A DNA stretch of 64,000 nt, from NCBI GenBank assembly GCA_044228505.1, contig JBGAUT010000010.1, positions 1 through 64,000 on the forward strand, written 5' to 3'. A model generated the notes under the pieces. That model was not told where the DNA came from and did not search any database. It was given only the letters and a program-made list of their open reading frames with translations. The stretch is from JAEUKA01 sp044228505 (lineage in GTDB: Bacteria > Myxococcota_A > Polyangia > Palsa-1104 > JAEUJZ01). Below, one piece after another: positions 9,219 through 17,644 of this stretch; the first letter of the stretch is position 1, and every line of letters starts with the position of its first letter. Position numbers and translations under genes: made by a program.

Positions 9219-9638
9219 GGCACCCCCCTTTCACAGTGGTACCAACGATCATAAATCGACAAACAATTGGGGTGTCAATTGAATATCAATTATTAATTAA
9301 AAGGCGGTGCCGTTGGTCTAGATGTAGCCAGCAGCACTTCAAGCGGTCACGACGTGGACCACGGTGGCACAGCGCCCGCGTTCGGCGATATGGAGCTGGT
9401 CAAGATGAGAACTCAATGACACGCCTAATGGCATCACAAGCAATCATCAACGAGAGGTCGAAATCGATTTAACAACCAACACAATCAACATCGCCATCCG
9501 GCTCTATAATTAAATAATAGCCATTCATCATCGAAATCAACGACGGGTATATCGACAAAGAAAAATCACGACAAGCCGTTGCCCTCGTTTCGATGAACGA
9601 GAACACAGCGTCGCGACAGCGCGGCCCAGTGCGTGGGG
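9219..9638. other. AT-rich 420-base intergenic region
   Basis: This gap between two minus-strand genes is visibly richer in A and T than its surroundings (for example AATTATTAATTAA near 9290 and TAATTAAATAATAG near 9510). It holds the candidate promoter above. I see no convincing coding frame, tRNA or strong hairpin in the remainder. Confidence 0.7.
9248..9278 (-). promoter_or_regulatory. Candidate sigma70 promoter for the Cys-repeat protein
   Basis: On the minus strand a perfect -35 TTGACA (9273-9278) is followed after 19 nt by TATGAT (9248-9253), about 30 bases upstream of the ATG at 9218. The spacer is longer than ideal; both hexamers are good. Confidence 0.5.
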
Positions 9639-11117
9639 CTATTTCGGGGAAATCGGGACGCGGCGAACGTCCCAGCCGGTCTGACCGATGACCACTTTGA
9701 CCAGCAGATCCGTCGAGCCTGGGATGAACTGATATTCGCGAGAGCTATCGGCGACCCAGCGCGCCTCGCTCGCAGCCTCGTCGATGACGATGATGCGATT
9801 GTGGGCCCCTTTGGGAACCGAGTTGCTGACCGCCAGCACCCGTCCATCGCCGAGTTCATTGAAGGCACGGACGTTGCGGGCCAGGCGTAGCACCTCGTTT
9901 GTGGCAAGCAGGCGCGAGTGAAAGTCCCCAGCACTGTCCGAGCGCGCTGCCCACTCCAGATAACGCAGTCGCTTGCGGTCGGCGGACCAAGTCGGTCGTC
10001 GCCCTCGCTCCATGACCTGCGTGTCACCGAGGAACCCATTGCCAATGCCAGCGCCGTAGGTCAGTGCCGGATCAGTCGAGTAGAGCAGTTCTCCGCCCGG
10101 CCCGATCGCCAGTAGCTGCCCCATTGGGTCGAGCCTCACCCTCGGAGATCCCGAACCATCCTCCGGAACCTGACGCAGACTCTCCCCGCTCCGATACAGC
10201 ACCAGACGCTCCCCCTGTAGAAGCACCGTTCGAAAATAATCCGTCGCACAAGGGGATGGGTCCAGCACCACCGCCATGGCACCATCGAGCGGCACCCGCA
10301 CAAGCCCGGCATCACTACAAACGAGCAGCGCCGTCTGCCGACTGTCTAGTACCCAGGCTCGCGGCTGCTTGCCAAGGGATCGCTGACCGCCCATCGAGCG
10401 AGTCTCGTAAATGGTCAGGTTGTCTTTGCCATCTTGGACAATCAATCGCTCGCCGGTTGCATCGAGCTGGTAACGCGCCTTATCGAAGGGCTTTGCGGGA
10501 TCTACGCCCTCCGGAATCGGCAGCTCTCGGATCTCCGCCGAGCCATCCATCCGAAAGGCCCGCAGGCTCTTCGACTTGCTGCTCTGCGAAACCATCACCC
10601 CGACCTGCTCGTTCTGGCTCACCAGCAGCACCGGCGTCCCTTCGGGGAATCGGCCAAATACCTGCGGCGGCTCGCCTGGCCTGACCCTGGTGAGCAGCAC
10701 CGACTTGTCCTTCAGCGAAGGATCGAGCAGCCCCGGCACCACCATGATGTACAACGAGCGCATCGTCACTTGCAGGTACTGCGATGGATACGTAACGGCC
10801 GATTGTGGATCCTCTTGCGGATCGAGCCGAACCAACCGCAGTGTCTCGGGCAGATTCGGCAACGTAATGCCGTCGGGAAGTCCCGCAGGCAGCTCCGGCA
10901 GCTCGGGGATCACCGCCCACGGCTTATCCGACGCATCCAGGAGCACATACAGCTCGCGGGCCGTCTTACCGTTGAGCTTCAGAAACCGCTCCATGACCGG
11001 CGGATTACCAACCAGTGGCAGCTCCGGCGCGCTGCTATCAAACACCCAGCTACAGCTCGCCGAAAGCGCCACGGCACCCAGCCACAAGCACAGCGTCCGA
11101 TTTCGCAGCACGGTCAT
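9639..11117 (-). CDS. Probable lipoprotein of unknown function, possible beta-propeller
   Basis: The 492 residues start with a hydrophobic signal peptide ending in ALSASC, a weak lipobox candidate. The remainder has recurring beta-rich segments with GERLIVQDG, LVCSDAGLVRVPLDG and LGPGGELLY-like strands, as in WD40/YVTN-type propellers, but no family motif I can name. It reads like a protein reporting or storing sequential values, but no reaction can be inferred. It lies downstream of rpsI on the same strand, 309 bases away, so it is probably a separate unit. Confidence 0.75.
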   Translation of the reverse strand: MTVLRNRTLCLWLGAVALSASCSWVFDSSAPELPLVGNPPVMERFLKLNGKTARELYVLLDASDKPWAVIPELPELPAGLPDGITLPNLPETLRLVRLDPQEDPQSAVTYPSQYLQVTMRSLYIMVVPGLLDPSLKDKSVLLTRVRPGEPPQVFGRFPEGTPVLLVSQNEQVGVMVSQSSKSKSLRAFRMDGSAEIRELPIPEGVDPAKPFDKARYQLDATGERLIVQDGKDNLTIYETRSMGGQRSLGKQPRAWVLDSRQTALLVCSDAGLVRVPLDGAMAVVLDPSPCATDYFRTVLLQGERLVLYRSGESLRQVPEDGSGSPRVRLDPMGQLLAIGPGGELLYSTDPALTYGAGIGNGFLGDTQVMERGRRPTWSADRKRLRYLEWAARSDSAGDFHSRLLATNEVLRLARNVRAFNELGDGRVLAVSNSVPKGAHNRIIVIDEAASEARWVADSSREYQFIPGSTDLLVKVVIGQTGWDVRRVPISPK

Positions 11118-11426
11118 GCAGCGAGTCTACTCCCACCAGACAGCGGAGAAGCCAGCGCCGAACAAGTCTGGACTGTGAACCGCAGCGTGTCCGCATCCCG
11201 GGTCAGTCATTGCGATAGAAAGTCGGTCTCGGATATCGGCGATGGCCGAACGAGATTTGTATTCGAGGTCGGCGGATGCCGAACAGAGGAAAGCGACAGC
11301 CACAGAAGGGCTCAGAACCGTAGCGCGAACCATCGATCGCGTAGACGAGCGAGTACAGCCCTCGTTCGGCTGTAAGCACGCTCGGCATAGCCAGCGAACA
11401 CCGCGGCGGATTCTGAAAAGGGCGGT
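11118..11426. other. 309-base gap between rpsI and the lipoprotein gene, with one small hairpin
   Basis: No coding frame here has support. TACAGCC-CTCGTTC-GGCTGTA (11354-11374) is a perfect 7-bp stem with a 7-nt loop. It lacks a T-run on either side, so it is not a convincing intrinsic terminator. The region may carry the promoter of the downstream lipoprotein gene, but I cannot place it. Confidence 0.5.
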
Positions 11427-11828
11427 CTAGCGCTTGGAGAACTGGAAGCGAGCGCGTGCACCACGCTGACCGTACTTCTTACGCTCTTTGCAGCGCGGGT
11501 CGCGGGTGACGTATCCAGCGGCCTTGAGCGCGCCACGGAAACCGACATTGACCTTCAGCAGGGCACGGGTGATGCCAAGACGAATCGCATCCGCTTGACC
11601 CGACAAACCACCACCAGCGACGTTCACGTAGACGTCGTAGTTTGCGGCCTGCGAGGTCAGCGCCAGCGGCTGCCGAAGCACCATCTTGGAGGTCGCTCGA
11701 CCGAAATAATTGTCGATGTCACGGTGGTTGATGGTCACTTTGCCCGAACCGGGCTGCATCCATACACGCGCCACCGCCTCTTTTCGACGACCCGTGGCGT
11801 ACACTGCGTTTCGTTCGACGTTCGCCAT
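11427..11828 (-). CDS. rpsI: 30S ribosomal protein S9
   Basis: The 133 residues match S9 throughout: the N-terminal YATGRRKEAVARV segment, the central GGGLSGQADAIRLGI(T/S)RAL motif, and the basic C-terminus ending RARFQFSKR, whose terminal Lys-Arg contacts P-site tRNA. Length is normal for bacterial S9. It lies downstream of rplM in the usual L13-S9 order, though the 124-base spacer is longer than is common. Confidence 0.98.
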   Translation of the reverse strand: MANVERNAVYATGRRKEAVARVWMQPGSGKVTINHRDIDNYFGRATSKMVLRQPLALTSQAANYDVYVNVAGGGLSGQADAIRLGITRALLKVNVGFRGALKAAGYVTRDPRCKERKKYGQRGARARFQFSKR

Positions 11829-11952
11829 TTCTTAAACTCGACTAGAGAGTGTTTCTCTCGTGGTTACAGCGGAAAAAGGAAGTCTCGCTGCTTGATGAGC
11901 CATCCCGCCGCAAAGCGGGGAACGGTCTGCACAAGCGAAAGCGCGAACCGTC
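11829..11952 (-). other. L13-S9 intergenic spacer with small inverted repeats
   Basis: The spacer carries CCCGC-CGCAAA-GCGGG (11904-11919). Nearer the rpsI start, transcript strand, is GAGAG-AAACA-CTCTC. An outer ACGGT/ACCGT pair encloses a GCG-AAAG-CGC hairpin next to the rplM stop. These could be processing or attenuation structures between the two ribosomal genes, or chance. No T-run marks a terminator. Confidence 0.35.
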
Positions 11953-12417
11953 CTAGCCACGCATGGACTTCAAGGTGAGCTTGTTCGGCTGCTGCGCACT
12001 GTGTGGGTGCTCGGTGCCGGAATAGATCTTCAGCTTCTTGATGATGACCCGGCCAAGCGGGCCCTTGGGCAGCATGCCCCACACTGCGCGACGAATGACT
12101 TCGTCCGAGCGGGTTTGAAGCATCTCGCGTGCCGGACGGGACTTCAATCCGCCGAGGAACAGCGTGTGCTTACGATACAACTTGTCGTCGAGCTTATTGC
12201 CGGTCAGGTGAACCTTCTGGGCATTGAGCACGACCACAAAGTCGCCGCTGTCGATGTTAGGGGTGTAATCGGTCTTATGCTTGCCGCGAAGGAGGGTGGC
12301 GATCTGAGTCGCCGCGCGGCCTAGGGTCAGACCCGCCACGTCGATGACGTGCCACTTGCGTTCGGCCTGAGCCTTCTCGGGGTTTTTGAGGTACGTGCTC
12401 GGAATCGGAGTAGCCAT
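11953..12417 (-). CDS. rplM: 50S ribosomal protein L13
   Basis: The 154 residues carry the L13 pattern: WHVIDVAGLTLGRAATQIA near residue 22, LRGKHK, DFVVVLNAQKVHLTGNK, the LPKGPLGR motif and a C-terminal YSGTEHPHSAQQP. The C-terminus is a few residues longer than in E. coli. AAGGAACT just upstream of the ATG (12421-12428 on the plus strand) is a good ribosome site. First gene of an L13-S9 unit. Confidence 0.98.
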   Translation of the reverse strand: MATPIPSTYLKNPEKAQAERKWHVIDVAGLTLGRAATQIATLLRGKHKTDYTPNIDSGDFVVVLNAQKVHLTGNKLDDKLYRKHTLFLGGLKSRPAREMLQTRSDEVIRRAVWGMLPKGPLGRVIIKKLKIYSGTEHPHSAQQPNKLTLKSMRG

Positions 12418-12440
12418 GCGAGTTCCTTAGAGAGATTGGA

Positions 12441-12467
12441 ACTATCGGATCACAAAAGCAGTGTCAA
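12441..12467 (-). promoter_or_regulatory. Candidate promoter for rplM-rpsI
   Basis: A perfect -35 TTGACA (minus strand, 12462-12467) is followed after 15 nt by GATAGT (12441-12446; 4 of 6 to consensus). The spacer is short, so the exact -10 is uncertain. It lies about 25 bases upstream of the rplM start. Confidence 0.4.
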
Positions 12468-12626
12468 GAACCTTCTTTCCTTACGCGGACTTAGCCCACG
12501 AGGAGCACAAGGTTCCTTGGCGAACTGCTCAGGTGTTTGGCAACCTACCAGATTCGCACGCCGAGGGAAGTACGTTTCTTCCTGCCCGCTTGTATTTTGC
12601 GGTGAAGTCCAGATACCGTAAGGGCT

Positions 12627-13940
12627 ATGCGACGGACGATGCGCGCTGTTTGGTGCTTGGGACTGCCTCTATTGCTGACGACGTGGCTGGTGCCGCGAGC
12701 GCAGGCACAGACGGACGATGTGGTGCGGTTCAAGATCACCAATCCCGGGCAAGCTCTCTACAAGATTGCGGTGCCCAAGCTGCTCGGTGATGGCGAAAGC
12801 GCCCAGATCATGCAAGAGGTGTTGACCGGCGATCTCAATTCCTCGGGGCTGTTCAAGACGCTCGACCCGAATTCGTTTGTTGCCGACTTGGCCAAAGAGG
12901 ATCTAGCGATTGGGCCGGACTCATGGCGTACCGTCGGTGCCGAAGGAGTCGTCAAAGCACGCACGACCAACACCGGCGGCGATGTCTCGGTTGAATTCCG
13001 CCTGTTCGAGGTCATCAAAGGCGACCGCCCTGTCCTCACCAAAACCTATCGGGCCCCAAGCGCCAACATTCGCCGCCTAGCCCACATTTTCGCCGATGAG
13101 ATCGTTCGCTACTACACCGGCGAAGACTCGTTCTTCGGCACCCAGATCGCCTTCTCGCGCCCCATCGGTCGACAGCAAGAGCTTGTAATCATGGATTACG
13201 ATGGGGCCGGTCAACACTCCGTCACCAGCAACGGCTCCCAGAACATCCTGCCGTCGTGGCATCCCTCGGGAAGCAGCCTGCTGTATACAAGCTTTGTCCG
13301 AGGCACACCCGATCTGTGGTCGACCACGACCGGTGGCGGCAAGCCAAAGCGCATCTCGACCAGGCCCGGACTGAACACCGGCGGGGTGGTGTCACCCGAT
13401 GGAACCAAGATCGCGGTCACCTTGTCGTTCGAGGGCAATAGCGAAATTTATCTTCTGACCCCGGCGGGGGACGTGATCAAGCGGCTGACCAATAACCCGG
13501 CGATTGACAGCTCTCCGACGTGGTCACCCGATGGTGGCCAGATCGCCTTTGTCTCGGATCGCCACGGCAGCCCGCAGATCTGGAAGATGTCAGCCTCGGG
13601 TGGAGATCAAGTCAAGCTCACGCGCAAGGGCAGCTACAACGTAGAGCCCGCGTGGAATCCAAAGATGCTCAACGGCAAGTCGCTGATCGCGTTTTCGGGT
13701 CGCGATGAAAAGGGCAACCTCGACATCTTTACCATCGACGCAGCGAATCAAGAACTCCAGCGCATCACTGAAAACCAGGGTTCGAACAGCCATCCGACCT
13801 GGGCTCCAACGGGACGTGCGCTGGCGTTTAAATCGAGTCGGGGCGGTATCTACGTGTCCACGGCAGATGGCAAAACCCAGCGACCGGTCTTCCGAGGTGG
13901 AGCCGAGACGCCATCCTGGGGTCCGTACGTCAAGCCGTAG
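12627..13940 (+). CDS. tolB: Tol-Pal system periplasmic beta-propeller protein TolB
   Basis: The 437 residues begin with a signal peptide (cleavage near AQA-QTD, residue ~28). An N-terminal TolB domain (GLFKTLDPNSF, then VKARTTNTGGDVSVEFRLFEV) follows. Next is a six-bladed propeller built from repeats of the type P-x-WSPDG..IAFVSDR..PQIW, with ISTRPGLNTGGVVSPDGTKIAVT and a final PTWAPTGRALAF. TolB binds Pal and helps outer-membrane constriction at division. No tolQRA or pal is adjacent. AAGGG is only 3 bases before the first ATG, so the ATG at 12639 is possible as the true start; the signal peptide works either way. Confidence 0.95.
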   Translation: MRRTMRAVWCLGLPLLLTTWLVPRAQAQTDDVVRFKITNPGQALYKIAVPKLLGDGESAQIMQEVLTGDLNSSGLFKTLDPNSFVADLAKEDLAIGPDSWRTVGAEGVVKARTTNTGGDVSVEFRLFEVIKGDRPVLTKTYRAPSANIRRLAHIFADEIVRYYTGEDSFFGTQIAFSRPIGRQQELVIMDYDGAGQHSVTSNGSQNILPSWHPSGSSLLYTSFVRGTPDLWSTTTGGGKPKRISTRPGLNTGGVVSPDGTKIAVTLSFEGNSEIYLLTPAGDVIKRLTNNPAIDSSPTWSPDGGQIAFVSDRHGSPQIWKMSASGGDQVKLTRKGSYNVEPAWNPKMLNGKSLIAFSGRDEKGNLDIFTIDAANQELQRITENQGSNSHPTWAPTGRALAFKSSRGGIYVSTADGKTQRPVFRGGAETPSWGPYVKP

Positions 13941-13952
13941 CGTCGGTTTTCC

Positions 13953-14651
13953 CTATTCCTGGGCACACAGTGGCTCGAATAGCCACAGTCCAAGGATGAC
14001 GGCCATGCTGTCGAACACGAGCAGGAACTTGATCCAGCGCACCGCATCCACCAGCGATTCAGTGGTTCCATACAGCACGCCGTAGGTTCCACGAGCGCCG
14101 GCCAGCAGCGCGGGCACCACCAGCGGATAGACAAGCAGCGGCAGCAGCACCTCGCGAACCCGCGCCCGGCCTAGCGATGCTCCGAACAGCGCCGCCACGG
14201 CCGCAAAGCCGAGCGTTCCCAGCCCGAGTAGCACCAAAAAGAGCACCCAAGACGACCCGGGGCCCACCTTCATGCCAAATAGCAGCAGGAGCCCTGGCAC
14301 GACCACGCTGGACGTAAGGAGCATCAGCAGCGTGATCGACATCAGCTTGGCCAGGTACAGGGCGCTGCGTTCGATTGGGGCCAGCAGCAGCGCACGCAGG
14401 GTGTCGGCCTCCCGCTCGCGTTCAAAGCTGCGCGAGATGCCGAGCATTCCGGATAGCGAGATCGCTACCCACAACACTCCGGACATGACCTCGACGGTTG
14501 GTGGCGCGCCTCCGAGGAATGAAAACGAAAACAGCAGCACCACGATCGCCGAAAACAGCATCGTCGCGTAGATCAGCTCACGGGCTCGCCACTCAACGCG
14601 CACGTCCTTCCACAACAGAAGCCCAACCTGGCGTAACAGCGAGCCGCTCAT
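13953..14651 (-). CDS. ccmB: Cytochrome c biogenesis ABC permease CcmB
   Basis: The 232 residues hold six hydrophobic segments and the CcmB pattern LLWKDVRVEWRARE at the N-terminus, ISRSFEREREADTLRALLLAPIERSALYLAK in the centre (quoted in parts here: SFEREREAD and LLLAPIERSALYLAK), and LLPLLVYPLVVPALLAG near the end. It is the membrane subunit of CcmAB, which powers release of heme-loaded CcmE. Its start overlaps the ccmA stop by 4 bases. It is the last gene of the run; its stop lies 12 bases from that of convergent tolB. Confidence 0.93.
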   Translation of the reverse strand: MSGSLLRQVGLLLWKDVRVEWRARELIYATMLFSAIVVLLFSFSFLGGAPPTVEVMSGVLWVAISLSGMLGISRSFEREREADTLRALLLAPIERSALYLAKLMSITLLMLLTSSVVVPGLLLLFGMKVGPGSSWVLFLVLLGLGTLGFAAVAALFGASLGRARVREVLLPLLVYPLVVPALLAGARGTYGVLYGTTESLVDAVRWIKFLLVFDSMAVILGLWLFEPLCAQE

Positions 14652-15412
14652 GCGGTCCTCGCAAGCGGTCGTTCGGCAGCGCGGGCGTACAGCGTAAGCA
14701 GCTGCTCACGGGAGCATTCGCCGCTCGAGTAGCGTTGGGTTTTTTCCAATCGGCCACGCCGCAGCACCGCCGCCACATCGAGAAGCGGCGCGAGCGGCTC
14801 GAAGTCATGGCTGATCACGACCACGATGGCCCCTCGGGCTCGTTCATCGGCAATCAGCGAGGACAAGAGCTGTACGCCCTCTTGGTCGAGCCCCGTGTAG
14901 GGCTCATCGAGAAGCAGCAACCCCGGTCGATGAACAAGGGCTCGCGCCAGTGCCAGGCGCTGCACCATGCCTCGCGAAAATGTACGACTTGGCCGATCCG
15001 CCGCTGACTGAAGTCCAACCTGGGCAAGCAGCTCGGCGACCCGCTCGCTACGCTCTTTTTCGTCGGAACCTACGCCATACAGCTTGGCAAAAAAGAGCAA
15101 GTTCTCGCGAGCCGACAGATCCGCATAACAGCGCGGCTCATGGGAGAGCAACGACAGGCTCTGGCGCAGCCACACGCCATCGAGCTCCGAGACATCCTGG
15201 CCGTCGAACAGCAGCTTGCCGCGGGTCGGTCGAATCTGGAGCGCCAGCACACCGAGCAGCGTCGATTTGCCCGCACCGTTTTCCCCAAGCAGCGCGGTCA
15301 CCTGCCCCGCTTCGAGCGTCAGGGAGACGTCACTAAGTGCCCGCTTTTCGCCGTAGTCCTTAAAAATGCCGCGAAGCACAACCTGCTGCACGGCAGGGGA
15401 CTCAGTCGGCAT
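14648..15412 (-). CDS. ccmA: Cytochrome c biogenesis ABC ATPase CcmA
   Basis: The 254 residues form one ABC ATPase: Walker A LLGENGAGKSTLL, signature region FSRGMVQRLALARAL, Walker B LLLLDEPYTGLD, and an H-loop IVVVISHD. The signature is the relaxed form often seen in CcmA. With CcmB it uses ATP to release holo-CcmE from the CcmC-type loading step. Overlaps are 11 bases with the upstream Ig-like gene and 4 bases with ccmB. General ABC-2 type drug/lipid ATPases are similar, but the position next to ccmB, ccmE and ccmF settles the call. Confidence 0.92.
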   Translation of the reverse strand: MPTESPAVQQVVLRGIFKDYGEKRALSDVSLTLEAGQVTALLGENGAGKSTLLGVLALQIRPTRGKLLFDGQDVSELDGVWLRQSLSLLSHEPRCYADLSARENLLFFAKLYGVGSDEKERSERVAELLAQVGLQSAADRPSRTFSRGMVQRLALARALVHRPGLLLLDEPYTGLDQEGVQLLSSLIADERARGAIVVVISHDFEPLAPLLDVAAVLRRGRLEKTQRYSSGECSREQLLTLYARAAERPLARTA

Positions 15413-17021
15413 CGGCCTCGTCCAACAGACGATAGATCGCAGTCAACTCGGCCATCACCTGCGCCCGGGTCCGCGTCGAACCACTCGGTACGCCGTCATC
15501 CATCGCCAACAGTTCACCGAGCAGCTTGTCTCGATCCACCAGGAGCTGCCGTTTGGCCGTCAGAATCGCTCGTTCCTCGCCCGGTTTGCCCTTCCAGGAG
15601 AGATATAGAAACGCTAGCGTCACGAGCAGCGTGACCAGCCCACCAAGCAGTCGGGTCAGTCGCTGCTCCGCCGGCAACCCTGAAATCGTTAAGGTGATTT
15701 GACCGCCTTCGCTCGTGCCCGCCAGCTGGCCAAACAGCAGGTCGTGGCCCTGCCACTTGCGCTCTTGAATGTCGGTCACACCATCGAGCTTTAGCTCGGG
15801 ACGCTTCTCGATCACCACGCGCAGATCCGCGACTTGGAGACTCGCGGGTTGGCGAAAGGTCAGCTCGCCGGTGTGGCGCAGCATAAACGCCACTTGAACC
15901 ATCGACTCACCGGGAGGCAGCGGACCTTTCCACACCAGCGCAACATTGCCGGGAGAGCTTTGGTCAATGCTCAGCGTCGATGGCCCCCCGGGTTGAAGCT
16001 GCGGTGCGACGGCTCCCTCGGCGAGAGGAATCCGTAGCCCGTCTGACCCAGGGTCGAAGGCCTGTGGCATCGGGTTGTTGATGCGCAAGATTTCCGACAC
16101 CTGGACCATGTCTTCTTGGAGGTCAAAGATCAGGTGTGAGCCAGCGGATAGGCTCAGCTTGCGACGAGCCTCCTCGCCACGCACCGGCGGTCGAGACACT
16201 ACCGATAGCGCCGAACCCGCCGTCCCGTTCAGATGAAACGGCTCGCTGGGCTGCTCGAACCCAAACCGCGCCAACGTCACCAGGTACTCGGCCGCACCAG
16301 TCGGCATGCCGGCCCACAAAACCGAGCCACCGGCATCGGTCGTTTGAGCCGGAAGCTTTTCCACCTGGGCTTCGCTGCTGGCCCGCCTGTACAGCGTGAC
16401 GGGCACCGCCGATAGTGGCTTGTTCGATTCGTCAAACACCGTTACGCGGAGCGTGCCTGTCGGCAGTGCCGGATCGGGATGCACCTGACCATCCGCAGGT
16501 GGGGGCGGGGACGCAGGAACCGCCGTTGCCGCTGGTACTGCCGTCGCAGGCCCAGCGCCCCCCGAAAGAGTCGGGGCCCCCACTGCGGGCGAGGTAGACA
16601 CTGCGGCTGAAGGAGCAGCCGTCGGGGGTGGCGTGTCTTTGGGAAACACCAGCATCAGGCGAATACCGGGAGCTGGCGCGCTTTGCACCTGAATCGGCTG
16701 CGAGGACTTGACCACACCGGACAGCTCGGTTCGTGCCTCGTAGGTGCCCGGTGGAACCCCGGCGAACGTCGCTCGACCGGCGGCATCGCTCTTGGCCTTG
16801 AGCTTGGTCCCCGACGATGAGGTCAGCGATACCTCTTGATCGACAATCGGATTGGTAAAGGTGCCAATCAACAGCCGCACCGTCACGGTCCCTGGCGGCA
16901 CAGCTCCGTCGGGACGAGGAATCCCCGACATCTGTGCCGGATCGGGCATCATCGGCTGGGCCAAGCCGACCGAGCCAGGCCCCAGCACCACGGCGAGAAG
17001 AACAAGGAGCCGAAGCATCAC
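15402..17021 (-). CDS. Exported membrane-anchored protein with two Ig/carboxypeptidase-regulatory-like domains, inside the ccm operon
   Basis: The 539 residues show a signal peptide (residues 1-22) and a beta-sandwich segment with SDAAGRATFAGVPPGTYEAR near residues 75-105. A Pro/Ala-rich linker spans about 125-180. A second sandwich (DAGGSVLWAGMPTGAAEYLV) lies near 225-245, followed by a ~200-residue region resembling cell-surface domains. One membrane segment lies near 455-478, with a short charged cytoplasmic tail. So most of it is periplasmic. The start overlaps the upstream zinc-ribbon gene by 4 bases and the end overlaps ccmA by 11, so translation is coupled within the cytochrome c maturation run. 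A role as an extra assembly factor is inferred only from this position. Confidence 0.8.
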   Translation of the reverse strand: MMLRLLVLLAVVLGPGSVGLAQPMMPDPAQMSGIPRPDGAVPPGTVTVRLLIGTFTNPIVDQEVSLTSSSGTKLKAKSDAAGRATFAGVPPGTYEARTELSGVVKSSQPIQVQSAPAPGIRLMLVFPKDTPPPTAAPSAAVSTSPAVGAPTLSGGAGPATAVPAATAVPASPPPPADGQVHPDPALPTGTLRVTVFDESNKPLSAVPVTLYRRASSEAQVEKLPAQTTDAGGSVLWAGMPTGAAEYLVTLARFGFEQPSEPFHLNGTAGSALSVVSRPPVRGEEARRKLSLSAGSHLIFDLQEDMVQVSEILRINNPMPQAFDPGSDGLRIPLAEGAVAPQLQPGGPSTLSIDQSSPGNVALVWKGPLPPGESMVQVAFMLRHTGELTFRQPASLQVADLRVVIEKRPELKLDGVTDIQERKWQGHDLLFGQLAGTSEGGQITLTISGLPAEQRLTRLLGGLVTLLVTLAFLYLSWKGKPGEERAILTAKRQLLVDRDKLLGELLAMDDGVPSGSTRTRAQVMAELTAIYRLLDEADAD

Positions 17022-17644
17022 TTTCCTCCTCCCAGCTTGAGACCGCAGCTCTTACAAAAGCGAGCATCGACGTCATTGCGAGTACCGCAGTCCGCGCAGG
17101 CCGTTGCGATCACTGTCGGAACTTGATTGCTGGGAACCCGCGCAGGGGTCGGCTCAGTCGGTACCGGCGCAGCTTTGGACGGCACTGCCTTCTTCCCCAG
17201 CGCTTCGCGTCGAGCGGCCAGATCGCGTTCGATCTGCTGCTCGTAGCTTTGTCCTTGATCAAGCTGACGGAGAATACGTACCGCTCGCTCGCGATAGCGA
17301 CCGCGAATTTCTGCGTAGTCATCGTCGGATAGCTTGCCCATGGAACGATCAAGTTCCAGCTCTTTGAGAGCCCGCTTGAGCAGGTGATACTCGCGGGTCA
17401 GTTCGCGACGACGACGTCCGACGGCAGCTCGTGCTTCCACTTGTTCGTCATCGCTCGACACCGCAGTCAGGCCACGTGCTGCCTTTAGCAACATGTTTCC
17501 CGTCACCCACAGTGCCGCAACGGCCCCAGCCAGGGCAATTGACGGACCGCTCAGGCTACCGAGCGCGACCGAAAAACCGATCAGTCCCAACCCGAAGGCA
17601 AGGCCTGTACCGCCATAGAGGAGCCGAGAGTCAGTCCATGTCAT
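17018..17644 (-). CDS. Membrane protein with C-terminal zinc ribbon, inside the ccm operon
   Basis: I chose the ATG at 17644 (208 residues), which overlaps the ccmFH stop by 14 bases; the longer frame to 17764 would overlap ccmFH much more. Two membrane segments lie within residues 8-55. A helical charged region (about 65-140) contains LTREYHLLKRALKELELDRSM and then GKLSDDDYAEIRGRY, a motif seen in CcmI-like/short C-terminal-domain proteins. The tail ends in a CxxC-x10-CxxC zinc ribbon (ACADCGTRNDVDARFCKSCG). By position it may replace CcmI as an apocytochrome handling factor; this is inference. Confidence 0.8.
   Translation of the reverse strand: MTWTDSRLLYGGTGLAFGLGLIGFSVALGSLSGPSIALAGAVAALWVTGNMLLKAARGLTAVSSDDEQVEARAAVGRRRRELTREYHLLKRALKELELDRSMGKLSDDDYAEIRGRYRERAVRILRQLDQGQSYEQQIERDLAARREALGKKAVPSKAAPVPTEPTPARVPSNQVPTVIATACADCGTRNDVDARFCKSCGLKLGGGK

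Noticed and set aside
11354..11374. Hairpin after rpsI as an intrinsic terminator
   Set aside because: A 7-bp stem without a T-run on either strand; listed only as a structure in the gap.
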